Below are positions 56,801 to 56,982 of a DNA stretch of 64,000 nt, piece by piece. Each line of letters opens with the position of its first letter. The stretch's first letter is position 1. Both the position numbers and the translations under genes were made by a program. The DNA is from Merluccius polli (lineage: Eukaryota; Chordata; Actinopteri; Gadiformes; Merlucciidae). The stretch covers positions 87,001 through 151,000 of the forward strand of contig JAOPHQ010004858.1 of assembly GCA_030340625.1 (NCBI GenBank). The letters are read 5' to 3'. Under the pieces are notes generated by a model. That model was not told the origin of the DNA, did no database searches, and saw only the letters and a program-made list of their open reading frames with translations.

Positions 56801-56982
56801 TCTACTGTTGAATGCTTAATGGTAAAACACTAAGAGTTGGTGGGATGTGGCCCCTTGCCATTGCAGGTCCCAAGGGGAAGCAGCTGGAGGGGACTGAATG
56901 CCCTCTGCACGTTGTGCACCCGCCCACGGGAGAGGAGTTCGCCCTGGGCTGCGGCGTGTGTCGAAACGCCCATACCTTCTAG
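11..56982 (+). CDS. mycbp2: MYCBP2 (PAM/Highwire/RPM-1) E3 ubiquitin ligase, C-terminal ~3,620 codons in 61 exons; 5' part outside window
   Basis: Giant neuronal E3 ligase that, with FBXO45/SKP1, controls axon growth, synapse formation and axon degeneration (DLK and NMNAT2 turnover); its RING-Cys-relay module esterifies threonine. Splice sites were placed by reading frame and recalled vertebrate protein order. Exons: 11-183, 598-723, 1292-1419, 2256-2347, 2451-2585, 2782-2865, 2969-3065, 3968-4160, 5632-5906, 6260-6481, 7066-7257, 8495-8701, 9111-9248, 10030-10208, 10647-10789, 11483-11583, 12057-12275, 12582-12804, 13255-13373, 13553-13640, 13728-13777, 14120-14292, 14814-14958, 16344-16592, 16754-16809, 16897-17012, 17635-17732, 18736-18852, 19584-19724, 23357-23587, 24609-24741, 25445-25570, 26773-26979, 29407-31054, 31824-31993, 32421-32665, 33311-33478, 33805-33962, 34757-34956, 35671-35820, 36365-36525, 43225-43381, 43705-43929, 44133-44198, 45170-45409, 46026-46115, 46310-46390, 47050-47316, 47911-48194, 48489-48585, 49120-49239, 49705-49806, 50126-50254, 50557-50689, 50845-50948, 51390-51578, 52239-52346, 52764-52973, 53485-53592, 56362-56527, 56867-56982. 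All junctions agree in phase except for one extra base in exon 29407-31054. The window begins about 1,050 residues into the roughly 4,650-residue family protein. Confidence 0.97.
184..597. other. Intron 1 of window: nothing recognised
   Basis: AT-rich sequence with a short CA run near 506; no repeat structure or ORF. Confidence 0.7.
747..900. repeat. Interspersed repeat A (TTTCTCAAAT…GTACCCCTGGAGGTACTT), copy 1
   Basis: Resembles the copy at 4242. The remainder of intron 2 (to 1291) shows no other feature beyond AT-rich sequence. Confidence 0.55.
1467..1935. repeat. Interspersed repeat B, copy 1
   Basis: Aligns over about 460 bp with 32,777-33,285, for example CAGACAGAATTGTCAACTC, CACCGATGCGTA, GAGAAGACATGCCTCAACA and GAAACCGCTGTGTCATGTCA. 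Ends and superfamily not determined. Confidence 0.7.
3515..3720. repeat. Interspersed repeat C, copy 1
   Basis: GGATAATGTACTGGCTCGCT with its mirror TACATTATCCC, then GTCCATAGCTACGGTCTGTT and CCAATCAGAATCGAGTATTC. Related to 7,322-7,440 and, less, 10,220-10,580. A (TA)n run lies at 3,389-3,411 in the same intron. Confidence 0.6.
3968..7257 (+). CDS. mycbp2: mycbp2 exons 8-11: conserved inter-PHR helical region
   Basis: Exons 3968-4160, 5632-5906, 6260-6481 and 7066-7257 encode the leucine-rich, mainly helical segment between the PHR domains (readable LHWSWTTLVLGVEELRGLKG, NDPQGYLSQPLTLLEAVLQE and LRSLVKQVSTEND). No enzymatic motif is visible. The phases fit: exon 8 ends in phase 1, and exons 9, 10 and 11 each end in phase 0. 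Identity to the vertebrate family is very high, which supports functional constraint on this otherwise undefined region. Confidence 0.95.
4242..4560. repeat. Interspersed repeat A, copy 2
   Basis: GTGTTTCTCAAATTGGGGTA with the self-complementary ACGCGTACCCCTAGGGGTAC, then a tail. A common percomorph-type repeat by recollection. It follows an AGT-triplet run at about 4,191-4,212. Confidence 0.6.
5046..5150 (-). repeat. tRNA-derived SINE head, reverse strand
   Basis: On the minus strand a B-box-like GGGTTCCAGTCTAA follows an A-box-like TAGTGGCTTAGCGTATG. (CT)n follows on the right (5,157-5,210). Confidence 0.5.
5265..5530. repeat. Palindromic element in intron 8
   Basis: A perfect 16 bp inverted pair, TAAACGCCCTGGCCGT (5373-5388) and ACGGCCAGGGCGTTTA (5434-5449), lies inside a longer imperfect palindrome. 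It ends about 100 bp upstream of exon 9. Confidence 0.65.
6117..6215. mobile_element. Very short MITE (~98 bp)
   Basis: ATTAAAGGTACAATATGCAA and TTGCATATTGTACTTTTAAA are inverted ends separated by about 60 bp, in intron 9. The rest of that intron is AT-rich without features. Confidence 0.6.
6690..6990. repeat. AT-rich low-complexity tract
   Basis: Degenerate ATATACA/TATATAAT repeats fill intron 10 of mycbp2. No ORF or TIR structure. Confidence 0.8.
7322..7440. repeat. Interspersed repeat C, copy 2
   Basis: GCGTCCATAGCAACGGTCTG to AAATTGAGTATTCAACAAAG, aligning with 3,610-3,715. The remainder of intron 11 has a (GT)n tract (7,481-7,520) and pyrimidine-rich sequence but nothing gene-like. Confidence 0.6.
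8495..10208 (+). CDS. mycbp2: mycbp2 exons 12-14: PHR domain 2
   Basis: Exons 8495-8701, 9111-9248 and 10030-10208 encode the second PHR beta-sandwich. Visible landmarks are the paired PHR signatures SWNTGNGSPDAI, FCVYGGGGIHEYELEVL, VKYAVRLRNYGSRTANGDGG and the closing FTFSTCSLSSNGTN. In the family, PHR domains mediate substrate and partner binding and membrane or cAMP-pathway interactions, and the fold depends on the glycine-rich GGGG turn preserved here. The domain ends with the conserved IPQILYYR, whose Arg codon is split across the next intron. Confidence 0.95.
9304..9327. repeat. G homopolymer, 24 nt
   Basis: Uninterrupted G run in intron 13; one of several unusually long C/G runs (others at 19746-19763, 26331-26355, 26727-26748, 29305-29325, 63269-63289). 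Confidence 0.95.
9335..9470 (+). repeat. Degraded SINE of the same type
   Basis: GTGACTAGGGTGTTGGACTT and CAGCCGAAAGGTACTGG parallel the head at 46,525. It lies directly after a 24-nt G run (9304-9327). Confidence 0.5.
9606..9931. mobile_element. hAT-like MITE (GCTGCAAC / GTTGCAGC ends)
   Basis: Ends GTGCTGCAACGACTAATCGA and GGTTAGTTGCAGCCCTA are inverted; an imperfect 8 bp duplication (ACCTGCTC/ACTTGCTC) flanks it. The interior shares the ATCGAGTACAAATACCA and GATGCTTCAGAAAT blocks with the other copies. Confidence 0.75.
10218..10580. repeat. Interspersed repeat related to C
   Basis: GGATAATCCACGACGAGGTG mirrored by CCTCCGCGTCGTGCATTATT, ending CCAATCAGAATCAGAGTATT. Fills intron 14 of mycbp2. 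Confidence 0.55.
10647..14292 (+). CDS. mycbp2: mycbp2 exons 15-22: region between PHR2 and the filamin repeat
   Basis: Exons 10647-10789, 11483-11583, 12057-12275, 12582-12804, 13255-13373, 13553-13640, 13728-13777 and 14120-14292 encode the stretch after PHR2. Readable blocks are NEEDKNCSRALSVVSAVVRA, ELLSSSSLFSMLLPLILAYI, NQSTDSTTGNQPEQGLSACT and LALSHSPTILEALEGNLPL. The segment from about 12,057 to 13,373 resembles a further beta-rich PHR-like or MATH-like module (VSFPDCIRWTSIEFDPQCGT, YGFKCVAVGYEF), but I assign no domain name. Exon 13728-13777 is only 50 bp. All eight junctions are in phase. Confidence 0.94.
10790..12056. other. Introns 15 and 16: nothing recognised
   Basis: Apart from exon 11483-11583, this stretch shows no inverted ends, tandem array or open frame above background. 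Confidence 0.6.
12826..12993. repeat. ~44 bp tandem repeat, ~4 degenerate copies
   Basis: CATAGGTTATTCCTTCAGCG followed by TTTAGACTGATCCTTGGGTG recurs with substitutions in intron 18 of mycbp2. Confidence 0.75.
14314..14420. mobile_element. Truncated hAT-like MITE fragment
   Basis: AGGGCTGCTGCAACTAATGA start with the ATCGATTAATC-type interior, but no matching right end. The rest of intron 22 shows nothing else recognisable. Confidence 0.5.
14814..17732 (+). CDS. mycbp2: mycbp2 exons 23-27: filamin-type immunoglobulin repeat
   Basis: Exons 14814-14958, 16344-16592, 16754-16809, 16897-17012 and 17635-17732 encode the filamin/ABP280-type repeat. Diagnostic pieces are the strand-rich GWPATVVVQTKDQYGDVVHV and the late-repeat GTYSANWTPGAVGLYTIHVT, the usual filamin 'DGTY..W.P...G.Y.I.V' motif. 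Exon 16344-16592 carries a poly-serine insert (about 16,438-16,489) within the repeat; by recollection the mammalian protein has a shorter serine-rich loop here. Downstream PPKGMIPPGTQ leads into the SH3-like part. Confidence 0.93.
15242..15983. mobile_element. Non-autonomous hAT-like transposon, 742 bp, with exact 8 bp TSD
   Basis: The ends CAGAGGTTGCGC and GCGACCCCTG are inverted, and GCCTATAC flanks the element (15234-15241 and 15984-15991). Sub-terminal blocks mentioning GACGGAC/GTCCGTC are also inverted. The flanks together rebuild an uninterrupted copy of the MITE family seen at 51,612, confirming the boundaries. It contains a three-copy 30 bp array. Confidence 0.85.
15530..15620. repeat. 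30 bp x 3 tandem repeat
   Basis: The unit GGGAGCTAGTTGATCCACTA plus GTCAACACGC is repeated three times with almost no change, inside the hAT-like element. Each unit is partly self-complementary (GTTGATCCACTAGTCAAC). Confidence 0.9.
17013..17634. other. Intron 26: nothing recognised
   Basis: Contains a short local duplication (TAACTAGCACAGTT, about 17,323-17,340) but no clear mobile element. Confidence 0.6.
18381..18690. repeat. Compound microsatellite: (GT)n(GC)n, (CT)n, C run
   Basis: (GT)n with GC interruptions and a terminal (GC)5 at 18,382-18,475, then (CT)n at about 18,561-18,640 and a C run near 18,677. It directly precedes exon 28, whose acceptor is at 18,734-18,735. A (CA)n tract at 17,771-17,802 lies in the same intron. 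Confidence 0.95.
18736..24741 (+). CDS. mycbp2: mycbp2 exons 28-31: SH3-like segments
   Basis: Exons 18736-18852 and 19584-19724 encode a bacterial-SH3-like module (AGLRVRSHPSLQSEQIG, NGTITFIDE, DDGVWLRLSDDT, NGYTEAWCLSF). Exons 23357-23587 and 24609-24741 encode a second such module (CPNLRGIPIGMLVLGNKVKA, EGTWVQLDKNSVVEF). The two halves are separated by a 3.6 kb repeat-rich intron and by a variable acidic/Ser linker at the start of exon 23357-23587 (ESRAHSEESVKE). That linker is less conserved than its flanks and may be optional; the exon is 231 bp and phase 0 at both ends. Confidence 0.92.
18853..19583. other. Intron 28: nothing recognised
   Basis: Pyrimidine-rich stretches only; a short (CT)n at 19,290-19,302. 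Confidence 0.6.
19873..20186. mobile_element. MITE with AGGGCTGGGCAATAT termini
   Basis: AGGGCTGGGCAATATATGGA at the left and ATATCGCCCAGCCCT at the right are inverted; the interior is rich in ATCGTGATAT. A different family from the GCTGCAAC one. Confidence 0.75.
21914..22375. mobile_element. Palindromic MITE (~460 bp)
   Basis: The arms mirror each other almost throughout: AATAGAGAGCC against GGCTCTCTATT, GGGACCTTATTT against AAATAAGGTCCC, TAGTCAACGGCGAGACAAAT against ATTTGTCTCACCGTTGACTA. Located in intron 29. Confidence 0.8.
22945..23310. repeat. Inverted-repeat element with TGGCTTTACTAAAACATCCG arms
   Basis: CTGGCTTTACTAAAACATCC (about 23,001) is mirrored by GGATGTTTTAGTGAAGCCAG (about 23,240). 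The middle contains CGGCTCGCTGTACGTTATCA, related to a block at about 3,525. It ends about 50 bp before exon 30. Confidence 0.7.
23588..24608. other. Intron 30: nothing recognised
   Basis: No inverted termini, tandem repeats or coding potential seen in this 1.0 kb intron. Confidence 0.6.
24814..25135. mobile_element. hAT-like MITE copy
   Basis: GCGCTGCAACGATGAGTATC start and AATAATTGTTAGTTGCAT end, with the same interior (TCATTTATCGAGTACAAATA) as the copy at 9606. Confidence 0.65.
25196..25365. repeat. Single-copy relative of the 63 bp repeat
   Basis: CACATTAAATGCATACAAGA through CCTCCCAGTATAGCAATGAT and CATGTGACATGCATTGTTTT, the same order as around 35,170-35,580 but with the core unit present once. 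Confidence 0.8.
25445..26979 (+). CDS. mycbp2: mycbp2 exons 32-33; exon 33 looks like a cassette exon
   Basis: Exon 25445-25570 encodes QTPPPSPFSVQAFNRAA and FDYGISNNK and ends in phase 1. Exon 26773-26979 is 207 bp (69 codons, symmetric phase 1). It encodes GDRLSAILNSIQSGPFPAAP, a poly-Ser run and LVHSPFVFGQSLSQ. Because it and exon 34 both start with GTGACCG, skipping exon 33 joins exon 32 to GDRGN in frame. I recall mammalian isoforms of both kinds, so alternative use is likely. The acceptor of exon 33 follows a 22-nt C run (26727-26748). Confidence 0.88.
26331..26355. repeat. C homopolymer, 25 nt
   Basis: The longest C run, in intron 32; a second, 22-nt run (26727-26748) lies just ahead of the exon 33 acceptor. 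The rest of intron 32 is pyrimidine-rich with no other recognised element. Confidence 0.95.
27203..27631. mobile_element. MITE with TTAAA…GCAGTGTGTAGAATTTAGTGGC ends
   Basis: TTAAAAGTGCAGTGTGTAGA and GCACACTGAACCTTTAA are inverted termini, with GTGGCGTCTGGCGG mirrored by CTGCTAGATGCCACT. TTAA at both edges is a possible target site. Located in intron 33 of mycbp2. Confidence 0.7.
27886..28170. repeat. SINE-like segment with internal duplication
   Basis: GACTTTCACCCAGGAGACTG with a B-box-like GGGTTGGTGTCCCG, then a block ending AGGCAACACAACTAC that is repeated twice (about 27,966 and 28,068). Located in intron 33. Confidence 0.45.
28651..28755 (+). other. Candidate unannotated cassette exon of mycbp2 (105 bp)
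   Basis: The 105 bp (35 codons) stretch is bounded by a pyrimidine-tailed CTGTAG acceptor and a GTGGGT donor. It is open in the frame dictated by the phase-1 junctions on both sides, so it can be included between exon 33 (or 32) and exon 34 without breaking the frame. The encoded sequence is Ser/His/Lys-rich (SSVSLASHERAHKSSASMAG), like the neighbouring linker. I do not recall it from the mammalian protein, and RNA evidence is absent. Confidence 0.35.
29407..31054 (+). CDS. mycbp2: mycbp2 exon 34: large Ser/Pro-rich exon with an apparent +1 frameshift
   Basis: This 1,648 bp exon encodes the phospho-Ser/Arg-rich linker (ESRSPKQENRG, SHSRSHSPNHNTLQ, ERSKSDSYTLDPDTLRKKKI). It then encodes the conserved block AKQAMSPSVAECARAVFAAF through LTLQHLVAFWEDIS, a Lys/Glu-rich basic stretch, and the start of a zinc-finger-like CELCGESHPYPVTYHMRQAH. 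The family places MYC-, FBXO45- and RAE1-interacting segments in or near this region. The entry frame reads to a TGA at 29658-29660, while homology continues in the next frame. Removing one C of the pair 29656-29657 would make the exon 1,647 bp and restore phase with both neighbours. An assembly error is the simplest explanation. Confidence 0.9.
31064..31691. mobile_element. MITE with CCAGATTCACAAAATAAT ends
   Basis: Left GGGTGGATTCACAGAAAATC and right TTTTGTGAATCTGGCCCC are inverted. Sub-terminal stretches rich in TTAAGA/TCTTAA are mirrored. It occupies most of intron 34 of mycbp2, directly behind the large exon. Confidence 0.7.
31824..33962 (+). CDS. mycbp2: mycbp2 exons 35-38: zinc-binding segment and conserved linker
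   Basis: Exon 31824-31993 continues the Cys/His-rich motif begun in exon 34 (CGRYAGGQGYNSIGHFCGGW, CDRCREKYL). With the CxxC and HxxxxH of exon 34 it forms a plausible zinc-binding unit unique to this family. Exons 32421-32665 (ALPTMEAHQVIRANALFLLS), 33311-33478 (QDDNLFQDEMRYLRSTSVPA) and 33805-33962 (TVFQRSYSVVASEYDKQHSA) carry conserved linker with basic and phosphosite-like sequence. All junction phases agree. Confidence 0.93.
32777..33285. repeat. Interspersed repeat B, copy 2
   Basis: Second copy of the repeat at 1,467. It has an extra internal piece (about 33,090-33,150) missing from copy 1, where only a short form of the GTTAGTCCC...ATTGGCTAAT block remains. Confidence 0.7.
33963..34756. 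other. Intron 38: short microsatellites only
   Basis: (GT)n at about 34,528-34,543 and (CA)n at 34,672-34,690. A possible small element with CAGCCAGACCATATTC and GGTTCCAGACTAATATC near its two sides; not resolved. Confidence 0.5.
34757..43381 (+). CDS. mycbp2: mycbp2 exons 39-42; intron 41 hosts the DIRS element
   Basis: Exons 34757-34956 (SSLLRHPSPELSRLISAHGS, NFQWPVLAFVIQHHDLEG), 35671-35820 (AFNWLLCNVIQTTSLHDILW and an acidic run), 36365-36525 (CEHPLSDIVIAGEAAHPLPH) and 43225-43381 (CWSLKFKQSDHQFLHQSNVF). These encode the helical segment before the DOC domain. The exon 41/42 junction splits an Arg codon (AG/A), and the 6.7 kb intron between them contains the DIRS retrotransposon in the same orientation as the gene. 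Confidence 0.93.
35183..35512. repeat. 63 bp tandem repeat, ~5 copies
   Basis: The unit runs from CATACAAGAAGTACACTACA to TTAAACCCTCCCAGTATAG. Copies are almost identical; one lacks GAA. The flanks align with the single-copy locus at 25,196. Confidence 0.9.
36791..36960 (+). repeat. DIRS left inverted terminal repeat
   Basis: It matches the reverse complement of 42353-42527 by eye along its length except for a short indel of about 5 bp near 36,943. The repeat carries a TTAAATA motif at about 36,908 that could belong to its promoter. Confidence 0.9.
37272..38807 (+). CDS. DIRS ORF1, Gag-like protein (511 aa)
   Basis: First in-frame ATG at 37272 (MEARTPHTRGHG); the frame is open from 37104 without ATG. 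An N-terminal Cys/His cluster (PCRCGNKI, VCSGCLGLEHA, CQHC) suggests nucleic-acid binding. An acidic middle (about 37,640-37,730) is followed by a helical part, and a basic, Pro/Ala-rich tail ends in KKKRAV. This matches the usual DIRS ORF1 layout by position and composition; sequence homology was not tested. The stop at 38805-38807 lies about 60 bp before the next open frame. Confidence 0.8.
   Translation: MEARTPHTRGHGDSGARPCRCGNKISSRDPHQVCSGCLGLEHARLAIDVPGSCQHCTVFTLKSLRRRLARQASLSGFDPYLPSDGDAVDDGEERGVVAVAAPEASAGWGSQLDLATGSPQEEDVLVLDYGNDEESALELLISEDEDEDDIFMTPARAAQPAASVASRGGDEGSTPASPLPSSDMLDVCKRAAVRLAIPWPAVVAETARSRYEGKKLPLARSATKQLLPIFPELLVEMARSWKDRPHSSRSPIPGASSLDCEAMESLGLLRMPPMEPLVAAHLHPRLSAVSSRSPSLPSKSDRFQSALTEKAYKAVALSARALNVLSLLTAYQAELCEDFGLTQDPATWEEIPVVTDLCLRIQRCAVQATGRALGTMVLQERARWLNLASLSDREKDDVLDMPIVPEGIFGSALASMQRRCEAKKKEDEALRLCLPRKPPAPSPPAPRKSFAQAASRVSPFRIPKQPKPQPAPAPLPGRPVWPKKSSAPAAAPPAQPAQAVYGQARKKKRAV
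38993..41155 (+). CDS. DIRS ORF2: reverse transcriptase, RNase H and methyltransferase-like region
   Basis: First ATG of the open frame is 38993; the frame is open from 38867. RT motifs are SVDLKDAYFHIPI and CYEYRVLPFGLSLSP, then the active-site YLDDW at about 39,875-39,889. RNase H starts near 40,370 (TTDACLTGWGG), continues with NVLELSAVF and VRTDNTTTVAYINRQGG, and ends with HVPGVLNTGADLLSR. The C-terminal stretch (VVDLFASRGNAQCELFYSLR, YAFPPLALIP, LILIAPHWPAMHW) is the region described as Dam-like methyltransferase in DIRS elements. Catalytic aspartates are present throughout. The reading frame overlaps the recombinase frame. Confidence 0.93.
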   Translation: MSTSTHIHTSFIKEIKMCSAAASRPSAKGAANKKSQIYQNKQRGGCTRCPPSAGSHGFPRGGGCGGPAAALSSHSSTVDERHGTTAGASHGGGAAVCVHSLPQMGEMGRIRSPALGVEDHFEGIQTAVRRCPPSICRFNTLPGSGRVGSCFAGGNPLTVTQRSNHCRPSRTVSERFLLQVFSGPQTGGSGIRPILDLRALNKYLRKYKFRMLTHASLLRLVRQNDWFTSVDLKDAYFHIPIYPPHRKYLRFAFQGICYEYRVLPFGLSLSPRVFVRCTEAAIAPLRRQGIRLATYLDDWLLLAQSEQEAGAHTRILLRHLSDLGFVINTEKSMLSPAQGILFLGLSLDSVTFTARLSAARVKTFRACLALFHPRKSVLFRLCLRLLGLMASAILVVRLGRLHMREFQRWVASCGLDPVRHGARKVLVTPGCARALRHWRVSSFLTSGVPMGPVLSRKVVTTDACLTGWGGIHEGRSVRGRWDVDLQRCHINVLELSAVFLTLKHFLPSLMGHHVLVRTDNTTTVAYINRQGGLRSRQLHMLARKLIMWSCGRLLSLRATHVPGVLNTGADLLSRGAPVYGEWTLHPEIVEQIWARFGRAVVDLFASRGNAQCELFYSLRSMDAPLGVDALAHAWPRVRLYAFPPLALIPPTLSRVREHGHALILIAPHWPAMHWLAEICLLLCAQPWELPLRRDLLSQGGGAIFHPHPERLALWAWPLSG
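39439..42156 (+). CDS. DIRS ORF3: tyrosine recombinase (domain ~41,150-42,156)
   Basis: The frame is open for 905 codons, overlapping all of RT/RNase H in the +2 frame. No clear ATG defines a start, so the recombinase is probably made from an internal start or a frameshift near the overlap end. The recombinase domain runs from about 41,150 (SLYDCKWRVFEGWC) to the stop at 42154-42156. Catalytic signature: Arg in ASAKRVSDIHAL, His-x-x-Arg in RAHSTRGLAASW (42,004 region), and the nucleophile Tyr in FVRFYMLDVSAP (codon 42103-42105). This recombinase replaces a DDE integrase in DIRS elements. Confidence 0.88.
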   Translation: MFCRRKSSHCYTKEQSLSSLPHCVRAVFTPGIFWSPNRGERYSPYPGSTCSEQISQEIQVQDANARIPAAPCATERLVHFCRSEGRVFPHPDLSSPQKVSEICFPGDLLRIPRAPFRSVFKPEGVCAVHGSGDRPAETAGYPLGHVSGRLAAVGTIGAGGRGAHAYSLTAPVRSGFRDKHGKEHAVPGTGNTLSGIIPGLGDFHGAPLGSPGEDFQGVSCAFSSAQVCSIQIVSSVARADGVCHSCSPSRSPPHEGIPALGGLMRAGSRASWRTEGAGHTGVRQGAAPLAGLVLSDQRGAHGSRPVQEGGHYGRLPDRLGRDSRGPVCERPLGCGPPAVSHKCSGTISGVPHPETFPSVSHGSSCPGEDGQYYDGGVHQPSGGIALPSVAHAGTQTDHVELRSSPLPESDARPGCPEHGRGPVVQGRAGIRGMDAAPGDCGTDMGPFRSGRGGSVRVKGQRAVRAVLLSAQHGCSPRRRRASARLAARASLCVPSPGLDTPHSVQSEGTRPRTDFDSPALACDALAGGDMSVAVRSALGAPVTQGPAVAGRGGDFPPAPGAPGSVGLAPEWLNLSAEGLSQQVISTIQSARASSTRSLYDCKWRVFEGWCRDNGHIPFQCPVGVILSFLQDLIDRRKAFSTIKVYLAAVAACHVGFGERTASQHPLVCRFMKGARRLLPVSRPLVPPWDLAVVLEGLKGPPFEPLVGADLKHVSLKTVLLLALASAKRVSDIHALSVHPSCAQLFPGDVRMILRPNPAFVPKVVGSCSPIDLVAFAASPGGRGSHALCPVRAVRTYMDRTGGFRRSDQLFVSWANPHKGKPVTKQRLSHWVVEAIALAYTCQGLQPPVGLRAHSTRGLAASWALFRGVSVQDICAAASWSSPLTFVRFYMLDVSAPCVARAVLMS
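42235..42330. repeat. DIRS internal complementary region
   Basis: Positions 42235-42277 are the reverse complement of the left terminus (about 36765-36807), and 42273-42330 are the reverse complement of the right terminus (about 42518-42575), joined at AACTT. In DIRS1 models this segment templates joining of the ends into a circular DNA intermediate. Confidence 0.9.
42353..42527 (-). repeat. DIRS right inverted terminal repeat
   Basis: Reverse-complement copy of 36791-36960 with about 5 extra bases (near 42,370). Beyond it, 42528-42575 is unique to the right end and is mirrored in the internal complementary region. Confidence 0.9.
42576..43224. other. Intron 41 to the right of the DIRS element
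   Basis: AT-rich, no repeat recognised. Together with 36,526-36,764 it should form the pre-insertion intron of about 890 bp. Confidence 0.6.
43705..46115 (+). CDS. mycbp2: mycbp2 exons 43-46: DOC/APC10-like domain
   Basis: Exons 43705-43929, 44133-44198, 45170-45409 and 46026-46115 encode the DOC (APC10-like galactose-binding jelly-roll) domain. Landmarks are SSRPAMIGSLTDGSTETFWE, VDNSRDIGNKVTSITFLCG, GWVTSELPGGDHHVIKVELK and NTLRVRQVKVMGWKEGES. In APC10 the fold helps substrate recruitment; in MYCBP2 it is a family hallmark lying N-terminal to the RING. The 66 bp exon 44133-44198 sits between two phase-0 junctions. Confidence 0.94.
44199..45169. other. Intron 44: nothing firm
   Basis: A small self-complementary CTTATTACTATAAGTGTACTT block near 44,919 and a 14-nt C run before the exon 45 acceptor; otherwise unremarkable. 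Confidence 0.55.
45534..45790. mobile_element. MITE, ACCACCAGGTGT family
   Basis: AAAGGGCCCCAATTTTACCA start. Internal inverted repeats such as AGCCATTACAAGCCATTT against AAATGGCTTGTAATGGCT make the element largely self-complementary. Related copy at 52,993. Confidence 0.65.
46310..49806 (+). CDS. mycbp2: mycbp2 exons 47-52: helical region between DOC and Cys-rich domains
   Basis: Exons 46310-46390, 47050-47316, 47911-48194, 48489-48585, 49120-49239 and 49705-49806. Readable blocks are HMVGIIFSRSKLTNLQKQ, QAIRMEATRVREEWEHAISS, LASIIGVKALPPADISDIIH, GESHWWMKGSTPPQIAEIII, HLSEAWSRVTKNAIAETII and SLCVLDQDHVDRLSSGRWMG. They look like armadillo/HEAT-like helical repeats, and the region is strongly conserved. 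I see no catalytic motif. Confidence 0.94.
46525..46620 (+). repeat. tRNA-derived SINE head
   Basis: An A-box-like TTAGTCTAGTGGGTTAGG and a perfect B-box GGTTCGAACCCCC, 40 bp apart, fit a Pol III promoter. No cloverleaf can be formed, so it is a SINE and not a tRNA gene. Confidence 0.65.
47384..47830. mobile_element. MITE, GGGCTGGGCAATA family
   Basis: Starts AGGGCTGGGCAATACTTCAA and shares the TTTTATAGT...TGAGAGAAAGGAGAACTA blocks with 53,143-53,398. The right boundary is uncertain. Confidence 0.55.
48238..48458. mobile_element. Short TIR element
   Basis: TTAAACCTGCACTGTGTACA and GCTACATAGTGCATCTTTAA are approximately inverted, in intron 49. Superfamily unassigned. Confidence 0.5.
48760..48965 (+). 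repeat. SINE fragment with B-box and conserved teleost tail
   Basis: GGTTCGATCCCCGGCTCCT then GTGTCCCTGAGCAAGACCCC, TATGAATGGGTGAATGTGAG and TTTGAGTGGTCACAGGTCTG. I recall this combination as a common teleost SINE body and tail. Confidence 0.65.
49249..49290. repeat. (CA)n microsatellite
   Basis: Starts ten bases after exon 51; one CCC interruption. A (TA)n plus T run also lies at 49,979-50,022 in intron 52. Confidence 0.95.
49303..49655. mobile_element. hAT-like MITE copy
   Basis: TAGGGCTGCAATAATGAGTC to GCTGCAGCCCTA, inverted ends, in intron 51 of mycbp2. The interior aligns with the copies at 9606 and 24814. Confidence 0.75.
50126..50948 (+). CDS. mycbp2: mycbp2 exons 53-55: B-box-like and Cys-rich segment
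   Basis: Exon 50126-50254 encodes a B-box-type zinc finger pattern (MCDNHDDGE, CNVCGNLCTDCDRFLHLHRR). Exon 50557-50689 encodes FKEEEEAIKVDLHEGCGRTK and the following helix. Exon 50845-50948 encodes CRFCGTRSGTELSAVGSVCS, another CxxC pair. The family carries this Cys-rich block directly before the RING. The acceptor of exon 55 lies directly behind a (GT)n tract (about 50,810-50,842), so repeat-length change could affect its branch or pyrimidine region. Confidence 0.93.
51390..52973 (+). CDS. mycbp2: mycbp2 exons 56-58: RING-H2 finger and linker
   Basis: Exon 51390-51578 starts with Cys-rich sequence (CSKTHGCGHPCGGVKNEDKC), then the first RING zinc ligands MCMIC. Exon 52239-52346 supplies the central ligands (DCSHVFHLQC) and the final CPIC. 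Together these make a RING of C-x2-C...C-x-H-x2-H-x2-C...C-x2-C type that recruits E2~ubiquitin. Exon 52764-52973 encodes the helical linker (LLDPIKELYEDVRRKALMRL) leading to the tandem-cysteine domain and ends in CYKCKK. Confidence 0.96.
51612..52025. mobile_element. MITE of the CTCACGATACGAT family
   Basis: It starts GGACGGAAATTGGCAGGGAA and runs through TTTTTGAGTGCCGATACGAT to an AT-rich interior. It fills most of intron 56 of mycbp2 and provides the empty-site comparison for the nested insertion at 15,242. Confidence 0.6.
52993..53425. mobile_element. Nested MITEs: ACCACCAGGTGT family holding a GGGCTGGGCAA copy
   Basis: The outer element starts TTTTACCACCAGGTGT and closes ACACCTGGTGGTAAA at about 53,411-53,430. 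The inner element (53,143 to ~53,398) starts GGGCTGGGCAAAAATTC and aligns with 47,384. Fills intron 58 of mycbp2. Confidence 0.6.
53485..56982 (+). CDS. mycbp2: mycbp2 exons 59-61: tandem-cysteine (RING-Cys-relay) catalytic domain and stop
   Basis: In human MYCBP2 ubiquitin passes from E2 to C4520 in a mobile mediator loop, then to C4572, then to a Thr hydroxyl. Here the C4520 equivalent is codon 53509-53511 (in EARCDAEAG, exon 53485-53592) and the C4572 equivalent is codon 56434-56436 (in VFFCFGTTHF, exon 56362-56527). The spacing is 52 residues, as in human, and the residues at E4534, F4573, F4578 and H4583 positions are also present. The last exon 56867-56982 ends GCGVCRNAHTF then TAG (56980-56982), the normal family terminus. 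All catalytic residues look intact. Confidence 0.96.
54430..54640. repeat. ~64 bp tandem subrepeats in left palindrome arm
   Basis: The unit containing ATTAGTAATATATAACTATC and GGGACCCTTATAATAAAG recurs about every 60-65 bp, with a first degenerate copy near 54,345. The mirror array is at about 55,400-55,680. Confidence 0.8.
55400..55680. repeat. ~64 bp tandem subrepeats in right palindrome arm
   Basis: Inverse of the array in the left arm (units containing GATAGTTATATATTACTAAT), with matching copy number and variants. This indicates that the arms arose by inverted duplication after the subrepeats formed. Confidence 0.8.
55960..56202. repeat. 121 bp tandem duplication in right palindrome arm
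   Basis: The block from about 55,960 to 56,080 (ending GGACCCTTATTATGGA) is repeated immediately to 56,202 with hardly any change. The left arm has the block once. It is the main asymmetry between the arms. Confidence 0.8.
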